The notes under the pieces are model-generated. The model was given only the letters and a program-made list of their open reading frames with translations, did no database searches and was not told where the DNA came from. Positions 11,843-17,676 of a DNA stretch of 23,745 nucleotides are shown here, piece after piece. The stretch spans positions 1 to 23,745 of the IMG/VR virus record IMGVR_UViG_3300000213_000007. One strand, written 5' to 3'. Every line of letters begins with the position of its first letter. The first letter of the stretch is position 1. The DNA is from a virus. Position numbers and translations under genes: made by a program.

Positions 11843-12256
11843 CTAAACAACTTTCATGGGTCTTATTGATCATTTGACTATTGAAAGGAATAGAGATAAT
11901 GGGACACCGTGGTGGATCTATTTATCTTGAATTGTTAAGGGAATGAGGTACCATCATCCTAGATTATGATTGTATACTTTTTGGTGTATGTTGCACGCTC
12001 GGTCAATTAGGCGGAGAGGATAGGTTCGATTCCTATTCCTATATGTATATAATGTTATGAAAACTTAACAAAAACCTGAGTCACAGGTTAAAGGAATGAT
12101 TGTGTCATTCCACTTATTTAAGTAGCAAGTAAGCATATTACTTGGTACTAAGATGTATCGTATTAAATTTTTTTAGTACCTATAGAATATTTCTACTAGT
12201 AATTTATTTTTTTTTGTGTATAATAGCTTTACTTAAACAACTTTAGGAGAAATAAT
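11843..12256 (+). other. Non-coding stretch with one tRNA-like fold and a hairpin array
   Basis: About 410 bases without a gene. 11969-12053 has a 9-bp closing helix ATTGTATAC/GTATATAAT and an intact canonical T-arm ATAGG-TTCGATT-CCTAT, but no ordinary anticodon arm. 12073-12144 holds three consecutive perfect hairpins, all with 5-base loops. TATAAT at 12219-12224 probably drives the gene at 12257. Confidence 0.5.
12073..12144 (+). other. Three back-to-back hairpins with 5-base loops
   Basis: AACCTG-agtca-CAGGTT (12073-12089), GGAATGA-ttgtg-TCATTCC (12093-12111), CAAGTAA-gcata-TTACTTG (12126-12144). No T-runs follow the individual hairpins. Role unknown; possible transcript-end or processing signals for the first tRNA block. 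Confidence 0.65.
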
Positions 12257-12430
12257 ATGTCAGAAGACACTGGCGAAGATATAAAATTAAAAAATTCATA
12301 TGCTGGATATGATCTGTATGCTTATGAAATTGATGGCGGGGTGTCGATTAGTGTTTTTGAATTTGAGTGTGTTTTAACTAAAGCAGACACTGTGAAATTG
12401 AGAGACTTTTTGCATAGATGTGTTGATTAA
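12257..12430 (+). CDS. 57-residue protein inside the tRNA array, unknown function
   Basis: Good ribosome site AGGAGA 6 bases before the ATG and a TATAAT about 33 bases upstream. Product MSEDTGEDIKLKNSYAGYDL, then YAYEIDGGVSISVFEFECVL and a short helix ending DFLHRCVD: an acidic start, beta-rich middle and C-terminal helix. No family recognised. Confidence 0.65.
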   Translation: MSEDTGEDIKLKNSYAGYDLYAYEIDGGVSISVFEFECVLTKADTVKLRDFLHRCVD

Positions 12431-12593
12431 TGATATTCCCTTCTTAGTTACAGAAGTAAAATTGTACCAATCCTATGGAATAGGTGCTTAGTGAGGATAA
12501 TGACACTACGTTTCAGGTGCGTTAAACCCTGTGAGCAGAGTATACTGCTATATTATTAAATAAACCCTCACGCTACCTCATTTAGTTGGAATC

Positions 12594-12690
12594 GAGTGGT
12601 GGGAATTCATATAATGTGAATTGAAAGTAGCACTGCTATACGACAGATAGTTCGAATCTATCCGGGGGAATAGGCACGCAAATAAGTCCA
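12594..12690 (+). repeat. tRNA-like element A (related copy at 21763-21850)
   Basis: GAGTGGT, then AATTCA-tataatg-TGAATT, TAGC-act-GCTA and GATAG-TTCGAAT-CTATC, ending GGCACGC. It reads like a class II tRNA in order (D-loop, anticodon arm, extra arm, T-arm), but the presumed anticodon loop lacks T33 and I find no acceptor helix. Confidence 0.55.
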
Positions 12691-12743
12691 TATGCCTCGA
12701 GGTCATAACGGGTCAATGCGACAATGACACGTATAGCGTTTGA

Positions 12744-12800
12744 CTCCCTGAGTGTGTGGTCACAAATGCATATTGGCAGTTCAATTCTGTACCAGGGAGG
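12744..12800 (+). other. 57-base mini tRNA-like fold without anticodon arm
   Basis: Acceptor-like CTCCCTG/CAGGGAG, arm TGTG-tggt-CACA, then GGCAG-TTCAATT-CTGTA as a T-arm. There is no room for an anticodon arm. Most likely a tRNA gene that lost it. Confidence 0.45.
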
Positions 12801-12823
12801 CGCATTTGTAAGTTGTTATTTAT

Positions 12824-12969
12824 AAGTAGTGTTTGAGTTGTTCAGTTTCTTTCATTTAGTTGAGTCGAACAACATTAAAACGACTCTCGACTTCCTTGGT
12901 TATTCTTGGAATAGATACGTCTGCTCTTCACTCTATATCCTAGGCAATATTAGGGGACAGACACTACTT
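12824..12969 (+). ncRNA. Candidate structured RNA with an H-type pseudoknot
   Basis: A perfect 9-bp helix AAGTAGTGT/ACACTACTT closes 146 bases. Inside, stem 1 GTTGTT (12837-12842)/AACAAC (12868-12873) and stem 2 GAGTCG (12862-12867)/CGACTC (12881-12886) interleave in the order 1-2-1'-2', the definition of an H-type pseudoknot, with loops of 19 and 7 bases. A hairpin TATTC-ttg-GAATA and helix GTCTG/CAGAC follow. I do not recognise the family. Confidence 0.6.
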
Positions 12970-13000
12970 TTAAATAATAATTTAAGCAACACAAGATAAT

Positions 13001-13099
13001 GTTATATACTACATACGCCTAGATATATGAATCTTAAGGTAATGTAAACTGGCACTGGGATCATATTCTCAGATGAAGCCGCCACAGCTCTTATATAAC
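13001..13099 (+). ncRNA. Structured RNA element, copy 2 of a pair (paralogue at 10035)
   Basis: Closed by GTTATATA/TATATAAC. Shares TTAAGGTAAT, AAACTGG, GGATCATATTC and CGCCACAG with copy 1. The second helix is TACAT/ATGTA here against GTATT/AATAC there, a compensatory change. CTGGGA/TCTCAG forms an internal hairpin with a T-loop-like ATCATAT. Confidence 0.65.
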
Positions 13100-13199
13100 G
13101 CCTACAAGTAATACAGTTTTCGCAGGATACTTCTGTAAAAAGTATCTTCCAAACAACTATTAGTAATTTTTATGTATATTAATTCAGAGGAGGAGAAGA

Positions 13200-13688
13200 A
13201 CGAGTAAGGTCTACCTAGCCGCAGATTTACATTTCGGACATAAAAATGTTCATAAATTCAGAACTCAATTCTCCTCCGAACAAGAGCACCGTAAGTATGT
13301 TATTGAACGATGGAACAATATTGTTACTAAGCGTGACAAAGTATTTGTTCTCGGCGATGCTTGTTTTACAATAGAAGCATTAGCAGACATTGATAAGTTA
13401 AATGGAATTAAACATTTAATCCGTGGAAATCATGATAACCTTAATACAAGTGCTTATCTAACAGTGTTTAAGGAAGTAGAAGGTATGTTGAGATATAAAC
13501 ATGCTTGGCTTACGCATTCTCCAATACATACGGATGAACTAAGAGGAAAGATTAACATTCATGGTCATACACATTTTCATTGCATCGATGATACTAGATA
13601 CGAGAATGTATGCATGGAGAATATTGATTATACGCCAGTTGAATGGTTCCAATTAATAGAAAAGAGAAAGAAGAGATTAGGATTGTAA
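13200..13688 (+). CDS. Calcineurin-like metallophosphoesterase with an ACG start
   Basis: 162 residues when begun at ACG 13200: (M)SKVYLAADLHFGH, then VFVLGDACF, LIRGNHDN, THSPIH and INIHGHTHFH. These are the full ordered motifs of the calcineurin-like phosphoesterase fold (D-x-H, GDxx, GNHD, H, GHTH), of the short phage type. The strong ribosome site GAGGAGGAG ends 4 bases before the ACG. No ATG, GTG or TTG lies in a position that keeps the first metal motif; the first in-frame ATG (13464) would remove half the active site. Substrate unknown (nucleotide or RNA-end phosphoesters are plausible). It lies between structured RNAs and the second tRNA block, so a role in RNA-end healing is an attractive inference. 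Confidence 0.8.
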   Translation, partial: TSKVYLAADLHFGHKNVHKFRTQFSSEQEHRKYVIERWNNIVTKRDKVFVLGDACFTIEALADIDKLNGIKHLIRGNHDNLNTSAYLTVFKEVEGMLRYKHAWLTHSPIHTDELRGKINIHGHTHFHCIDDTRYENVCMENIDYTPVEWFQLIEKRKKRLGL

Positions 13689-13835
13689 AAATAGTATGTT
13701 TAATACATATTAATAGGGCAGGAATTGTCCGAATAGAAGCCTGCGAAGATACACTATTAGGGATTCAATTAAATCTGAATTTAGATATGTATCTATGGAG
13801 CAGGAAGCTGATGCGTTAGCATACCAGTAATTCAT

Positions 13836-13911
13836 CCCTGTGTAGCTCAGTGTCTAGAGCAGACTGTATTACGGTACAGTTATGTCAGTGGTTCGATTCC
13901 ACTCGCAGGGG
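13836..13911 (+). tRNA. tRNA with an 8-base anticodon loop, identity uncertain
   Basis: Acceptor CCCTGTG/CGCAGGG, D stem GCTC/GAGC, T stem AGTGG/CCACT with canonical loop TTCGATT, G73, no encoded CCA. The anticodon stem ACTGT/ACAGT closes the 8-base loop ATTACGGT, so the anticodon could be TAC or ACG depending on register, or the tRNA could read four bases. Confidence 0.75.
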
Positions 13912-13920
13912 CCTTATTAT

Positions 13921-13996
13921 GCCCTTATGGTGCAACAGAATAGCATACGAGATTACGAATCTCATGATCTGGGTTTGAGTCCTGGTGAGGGTTCCA
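13921..13996 (+). tRNA. tRNA-Arg(ACG)
   Basis: Acceptor GCCCTTA/TGAGGGT, D stem GTGC/GCAT, stem CGAGA/TCTCA with loop TTACGAA (ACG, A34 expected to become inosine), T stem CTGGG/CCTGG, T-loop TTTGAGT with T instead of C56, T73, CCA. Confidence 0.85.
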
Positions 13997-14002
13997 GTTT
14001 TT

Positions 14003-14079
14003 CTCCCTATAGCTCAGTGGAATAGAGCATCGGGTTTCTACCCCGTGTGCCGTAGGTTCGAATCCTTCTAGGGAGGCCA
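14003..14079 (+). tRNA. tRNA-Arg(TCT)
   Basis: Acceptor CTCCCTA/TAGGGAG, D stem GCTC/GAGC, stem TCGGG/CCCGT with loop TTTCTAC (TCT), T stem GTAGG/CCTTC, canonical T-loop TTCGAAT, G73, CCA. Confidence 0.93.
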
Positions 14080-14085
14080 AAATAT

Positions 14086-14160
14086 GCTCAGGTGTCAGAA
14101 TCAGAAATGTCGCGGATTGCAAACCCGCTTATGTGGAGGCAGTATCCACCCTGAGCTCCA
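14086..14160 (+). tRNA. tRNA-Cys(GCA) with unusual T-loop
   Basis: Acceptor GCTCAGG/CCTGAGC, stem GCGGA/CCCGC with loop TTGCAAA (GCA), T73 as expected for Cys, CCA. T stem GTGGA/TCCAC is perfect but the loop is GGCAGTA (G54, G55, G58), again not TTCRA. Confidence 0.88.
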
Positions 14161-14175
14161 ATTTAGGAATATAGT

Positions 14176-14433
14176 ATGAAAGATTTAATAGGACAAGAAG
14201 TCGATATAGGTGATGTAGTAGTATTCAGTAAACGTAACGAATTGTATTATGGTACTGTTCTGCGTTTTACACCAAAACGAATACAAGTAACGAATGTTAA
14301 GTTTCATACATGTAAGTATTGTGAGAAGGGAAGACCTCGCAAGAATTGTTTTAGAAAAGGTGATATAGCAATGGCGAAAGATGTAGTTAAAGTGGATGCT
14401 AGGTATGTTACCATGAAGTTGTTATTAGAATAA
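14176..14433 (+). CDS. Small phage protein with Cys cluster, between tRNA genes
   Basis: 85 residues: MKDLIGQEVDIGDVVVFSKR, then YYGTVLRFTPKRIQVTNVKF and a cysteine stretch TCKYCEKGRPRKNCF. The first half looks like a small beta-barrel (SH3-like) of a family I recall from T4-like phages; the cysteines may bind zinc. The ribosome site is weak (AGGAAT). Its TAA ends one base before tRNA-Ser(GCT), so mRNA and tRNA must be cut apart after transcription. Confidence 0.7.
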   Translation: MKDLIGQEVDIGDVVVFSKRNELYYGTVLRFTPKRIQVTNVKFHTCKYCEKGRPRKNCFRKGDIAMAKDVVKVDARYVTMKLLLE

Positions 14434-14434
14434 T

Positions 14435-14520
14435 GGAAGATTGCCAGAGAGGTAATGAAGCGGTTTGCTAAATCGTAGGACCGCAAGGTTCCGTAGGTTC
14501 GATTCCTACATCTTCCGCCA
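14435..14520 (+). tRNA. tRNA-Ser(GCT)
   Basis: Acceptor GGAAGAT/ATCTTCC, stem GCGGT/ATCGT with loop TTGCTAA (GCT), long variable arm, T stem GTAGG/CCTAC with canonical T-loop TTCGATT, G73, CCA. A normal class II serine tRNA. Confidence 0.93.
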
Positions 14521-14769
14521 TTTTACAGTGCCTGCCTCTAGCGGTAGGATACGTTAAAGACAAAGGTATTGGAAACTTTAGTGACACATATATTTGGCAA
14601 TGTTCCAATACATCATCATTGTAAGCGTAGTAAAGCCTACTACACTGTGATTCGATTATATCAGCAAGCATAGTGCTGTTAATCCACGGGGACGCATTAG
14701 TGGTTGATATAACGGTAGCCATGCCCGTCTATGTGATTGGCACCAATTATTTAATATGTAAATTTAATA
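14521..14769 (+). other. Non-coding structured spacer after the tRNA array
   Basis: Holds a D-arm-like CCT-ctagcggt-AGG, a perfect 9-bp helix GTATTGGAA/TTCCAATAC (14566-14574 with 14603-14611), GTAGTA-aagcc-TACTAC, and at 14656-14712 a helix TTATAT/ATATAA enclosing CAGCA-agcatag-TGCTG and CCAC/GTGG. Possibly decayed tRNAs. No gene seen. Confidence 0.45.
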
Positions 14770-14777
14770 TATAAATA
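14770..14777 (+). promoter_or_regulatory. T4-type late promoter box TATAAATA
   Basis: Exact TATAAATA. The ATG of the aminotransferase-like gene begins only 7 bases after the box and has no ribosome site, so the transcript could be leaderless. Confidence 0.6.
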
Positions 14778-14783
14778 TTATAG

Positions 14784-15653
14784 ATGAATATAAGTTCGGA
14801 ACCATTGCAGAATAATGTAATTAGAAAGTCAATCAATGGTATATTAAATACAACTACAATGGATATCATAGAAAAAGTGACGTTCGAGGAGTACGAATCT
14901 CACTGGAGAAAATGGTTAACATACGATACTAAGAATATTGTAAATTTAGACAAGTTTCCATATGCTAGTTATACAGGTGGGTCTACACCTTCATTTGGTG
15001 AATTTATTGTTAGACATAACAATAGACGTGTAAGAGGCAGTAGAAACGATTTTATCTTAACTAGTATTCTATGTAGAACGTATGCCAAGGAATTAGTTTA
15101 CTTAGAAGATGCCCCAATTAAAAAGAACGACTGTGTTATTATAAGTTTGCCATTTAGTGGGAATGGAATTAAATACAAAAACATGAATTACTTATTAGAG
15201 CAATGTAATCTACTAGGTGTTCCTGTAATGTTGGATGCTTCGTATTTTGGGATTAGTTATGGTATTACATATCCATTGCATTATAAATGCATAACCGACA
15301 TTGTGTTTAGTCATTCTAAGAATTTTAGTTTAACAGATGCTCGTGTTGGTATACGATTTACTAAAGAATTAATAGATGATACGTTAAGTGCTCCGCAAAT
15401 TATGGGAGATATTTTCAATAAAATAGGAGCGCATATCGCTATAGAACTAATGACCCAATTTTCACATAACTGGTTTATTAATAGGTACTTAGAAGAGTAT
15501 CTATCATTGTGTAAACAGTTTGGTCTACAGCATACAAACACAATAACTTTGGCGTTAGGAGAAAAAGATAATCCTAAACATGCTCGATTTAAAAGAAATG
15601 ATTATATTAGAATATGCATCAGCGAAGAATTAAGCGGCAGTATTATGTCATAA
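14784..15653 (+). CDS. PLP-dependent aminotransferase-like protein (fold type I, compact)
   Basis: 289 residues. VPVMLDASYFG supplies the Asp151 and Tyr154 expected to contact the pyridoxal ring, and FSHSKNFSLTDARVGIRF supplies Ser176, the Schiff-base Lys179 and the phosphate-binding Arg187, the classic S-x-S-K-x(7)-R-x-G pattern of fold type I enzymes. YTGGSTPSFGEF may be the N-terminal substrate loop, and the C-terminal YIRICIS resembles the last strand of the small domain. At under 300 residues it is much shorter than typical aminotransferases (about 390-430). A late promoter lies directly upstream and the ATG has no ribosome site. It heads an accessory enzyme group with two iron oxygenases; amino donor and product are unknown. 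Confidence 0.65.
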   Translation: MNISSEPLQNNVIRKSINGILNTTTMDIIEKVTFEEYESHWRKWLTYDTKNIVNLDKFPYASYTGGSTPSFGEFIVRHNNRRVRGSRNDFILTSILCRTYAKELVYLEDAPIKKNDCVIISLPFSGNGIKYKNMNYLLEQCNLLGVPVMLDASYFGISYGITYPLHYKCITDIVFSHSKNFSLTDARVGIRFTKELIDDTLSAPQIMGDIFNKIGAHIAIELMTQFSHNWFINRYLEEYLSLCKQFGLQHTNTITLALGEKDNPKHARFKRNDYIRICISEELSGSIMS

Positions 15654-15669
15654 TATCGAAGTTTGCTAG

Positions 15670-15685
15670 GCCGACAAAAGTTGGC
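15670..15685 (+). other. Short hairpin after the aminotransferase-like gene
   Basis: GCCGAC-aaaa-GTTGGC, 6 bp with one wobble. No T-run, so a terminator role is doubtful. A weak late-promoter-like AAATAAATA follows at about 15700. Confidence 0.4.
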
Positions 15686-15735
15686 GTGTGTTATATTACA
15701 AATAAATATCTTTAACAATTACAAGGAGAATTAAA

Positions 15736-16893
15736 ATGAAAGTTAGCCCTATACCGGGATTTGGTAGTTTTGGTGTTTATATAGATGATATAGACATGGA
15801 TTATATGACAGATGAACAGTGGATGGAGATAGGAAAAATTTTCATAGATGAGATGGTTGTTGTATTTCGTAATATAAAAATGACAAAAGATCAATACGTA
15901 GAGTGGGTTTATAAATGGGGGCCTTCTAAATCTGATACTCATACAAAATTTGTTAATAAGTATGGAAAAAATCTTGACGCTAAAGATCCTAATTCTTGGA
16001 AAAACTTAGAAGAAGAAGATCGAATTTGGTTAGAAGGAAGAAAATATTTTTTAGAAGAAACAGAATCTAAAGAAAAATATGTCACTAGAATCTATGGGGG
16101 CAAAGATGAAGAAGGTCATGCTTTAGGTTATTTTAGCGGCGGTTATCTTGGTTGGCATAGCAACGAAGGTTCATCTCTTACACATACTCCTGCTGTGGCA
16201 TTTTATGGCTGGGATCATATGGAAGGTAGTGCTACGGGTTTTGTTCAAACTGTTGATTTGTATGAAAGTTTTAGTGAGAGTTTCCGTAGTGAATTAGATG
16301 AAATGGTTCTTACACACAAGTACGTAAAAGGCGTAGCTAATGAAAATGAGTTTACAGATGATACATTGGCATTGCATATAAAAAATGTATTTTGTCCTAC
16401 TGATGGAGCAGAAACACCACTAGTATGTACAGCACCTAATGGCAGACGTGGTTTACATTATCCTGCGAATACACGACACGGTATTAAAGGTATGCCACAA
16501 GAACAAGCAGGGAAAGTATTTGCTGAAATAGAAAGACAAATGTTTAACGGCAAGTATGTATATGATCATTATTATAGTAGTGCCGGCAGGGATCTTTGTG
16601 TATTTGATAATTCCGTTACGTTGCATCATAGGATTGGCAACCATCCAGAAAGAAAAGGATTTAGAGCACAATTTGATGTATCACCTATCATGGATAAGCC
16701 ATGGCTACCATGGGAACATTTTCCTGAGTATCACAGAAAATATATCGATGAAATACACAACATGGTGAACACTGTCGGCGGCCCATTAAAAGAACATTTT
16801 AAATTGCCTTCCAAACTATACAACATGAATATAGATGTTAAAGCGTTAAAAAATGATATAAACGAAGTATTTAAAAAATACGGTGACGTTTAG
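15736..16893 (+). CDS. TauD/clavaminate-synthase-like 2OG-Fe(II) dioxygenase
   Basis: 385 residues with strong ribosome site ACAAGGAG. The proximal motif LGWHSNEGSS (His141) and distal FDNSVTLHHR (His297 or His298), followed by the 2OG-binding GFRAQF (Arg310), are in the right order and spacing for TauD-type oxygenases, as are VVVFRN near the N-terminus and PAVAFYGWD after the first motif. The usual carboxylate ligand (H-x-D/E) is replaced by Asn143, with Glu144 next to it. It would oxidise a small molecule or amino-acid-like substrate using 2-oxoglutarate and O2; substrate unknown. Its TAG overlaps the GTG start of the next gene. Confidence 0.78.
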   Translation: MKVSPIPGFGSFGVYIDDIDMDYMTDEQWMEIGKIFIDEMVVVFRNIKMTKDQYVEWVYKWGPSKSDTHTKFVNKYGKNLDAKDPNSWKNLEEEDRIWLEGRKYFLEETESKEKYVTRIYGGKDEEGHALGYFSGGYLGWHSNEGSSLTHTPAVAFYGWDHMEGSATGFVQTVDLYESFSESFRSELDEMVLTHKYVKGVANENEFTDDTLALHIKNVFCPTDGAETPLVCTAPNGRRGLHYPANTRHGIKGMPQEQAGKVFAEIERQMFNGKYVYDHYYSSAGRDLCVFDNSVTLHHRIGNHPERKGFRAQFDVSPIMDKPWLPWEHFPEYHRKYIDEIHNMVNTVGGPLKEHFKLPSKLYNMNIDVKALKNDINEVFKKYGDV

Positions 16894-17588
16894 TGGCTCG
16901 TGAGGTTTACTTCGCGTCGATTCCTCCTAGCGGATCAGCAGAATTTTTTATTGAGCTGTTTGTGGGAAGAAACACTAGGAAAAATTTTCTCGGGCCATGT
17001 AAGGTAGAAATATTAGAGATCGGCAATAGTAGAACTCATGGCTCATTGTGCCATGCTTCTTATGTACAAGAAATAATGGATTACTTCGGTTGCGGTTTTA
17101 GGAATGTAGATTGGAAAAACAATCTCGAGTATTTTTCGTCTGTTTTAAAAAAGTACCCACATAAAGATATCTGGTTTGCTACTTTTCTTCCAGAAACTGT
17201 TGACATTATCAAGAAAAACTTTAGTCCCGAAGTTATAACACTAGCAATTAATTATAGCCCAGAGGATTTTAACATGGTGTGTCAACAGTGGGCCAAATGG
17301 CAAGGGGCTCGGATTTTCTACAATAACAAGTTTATTAAGCTAAGAAAAAAATTCAATGCAGTTAGTGATGCTATAGAATATTGTTATAAAACAGGTCCAG
17401 AACAATTTGGGTTCAGCATCCCAAGGTCGTTACAGGTTGATGCTGATATCATGATTAATCTCGTGGATATTTTTGACGAGCATAAGCTTAAAAAGATATT
17501 AGATACTCTCGGGTTTGAATGCACAGAACAAGACTGGAATTTTTACAGAGAGTATATTAAAATACCCGATTATCTAATGTTAGGATAA
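16893..17588 (+). CDS. Possible sulfotransferase-like protein (GTG start)
   Basis: 231 residues from a GTG that overlaps the upstream TAG, so translation is likely coupled. The N-terminus FASIPPSGSAEFFIEL resembles the PAPS 5'-phosphate loop (P-x-SG-[ST]) of sulfotransferases, THGSLCHASY lies where a substrate segment is expected, and IWFATFLPETVDII then VITLAINYSPEDFN resembles the second phosphate-binding region. The C-terminal helix block KKILDTLGFECTEQDWNFYR also fits. The conserved Arg/Lys of the first loop is Pro, so the assignment is tentative. Confidence 0.4.
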   Translation: MAREVYFASIPPSGSAEFFIELFVGRNTRKNFLGPCKVEILEIGNSRTHGSLCHASYVQEIMDYFGCGFRNVDWKNNLEYFSSVLKKYPHKDIWFATFLPETVDIIKKNFSPEVITLAINYSPEDFNMVCQQWAKWQGARIFYNNKFIKLRKKFNAVSDAIEYCYKTGPEQFGFSIPRSLQVDADIMINLVDIFDEHKLKKILDTLGFECTEQDWNFYREYIKIPDYLMLG

Positions 17589-17648
17589 CAGCCTTTAACT
17601 CTGTTTATGTTAGTCCGAGTCTAAAATAAAGTAACATTCTTTGTGTAT

Positions 17649-17656
17649 TATAAATA
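17649..17656 (+). promoter_or_regulatory. T4-type late promoter box TATAAATA
   Basis: Exact TATAAATA about 20 bases before the ATG at 17677, with the ribosome site AAGAGGAGC in between. Confidence 0.65.
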
Positions 17657-17676
17657 AAATAAGAGGAGCTAGTTTT

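Larger units (their letters stand above)
12431..13199 (+). other. Long non-coding stretch with several structured RNA elements
   Basis: Nearly 770 bases without a supportable gene. It holds a GTGAGG/CCTCAC-closed structure near 12491-12573, tRNA-like repeat A (12594-12690), a mini cloverleaf (12744-12800), the pseudoknot RNA (12824-12969), element E2 (13001-13099) and a Tyr-anticodon-like stem-loop (13126-13146). Confidence 0.5.

Noticed and set aside
9181-13190. Known self-cleaving ribozymes or a group I intron in the non-coding stretches
   Set aside because: I looked for the hammerhead core (CTGATGA with GAAA) and for group I P7-type sequences and found no convincing match. A proper covariance-model search is still the deciding test.
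13925-14122. 65-codon minus-strand frame with protein-like text
   Set aside because: Lies antisense to tRNA-Arg(ACG), tRNA-Arg(TCT) and tRNA-Cys; it is a shadow.
16556-16768. 70-codon frame inside the TauD-like gene
   Set aside because: It is in an alternative frame of a strongly conserved enzyme region and has no ribosome site.
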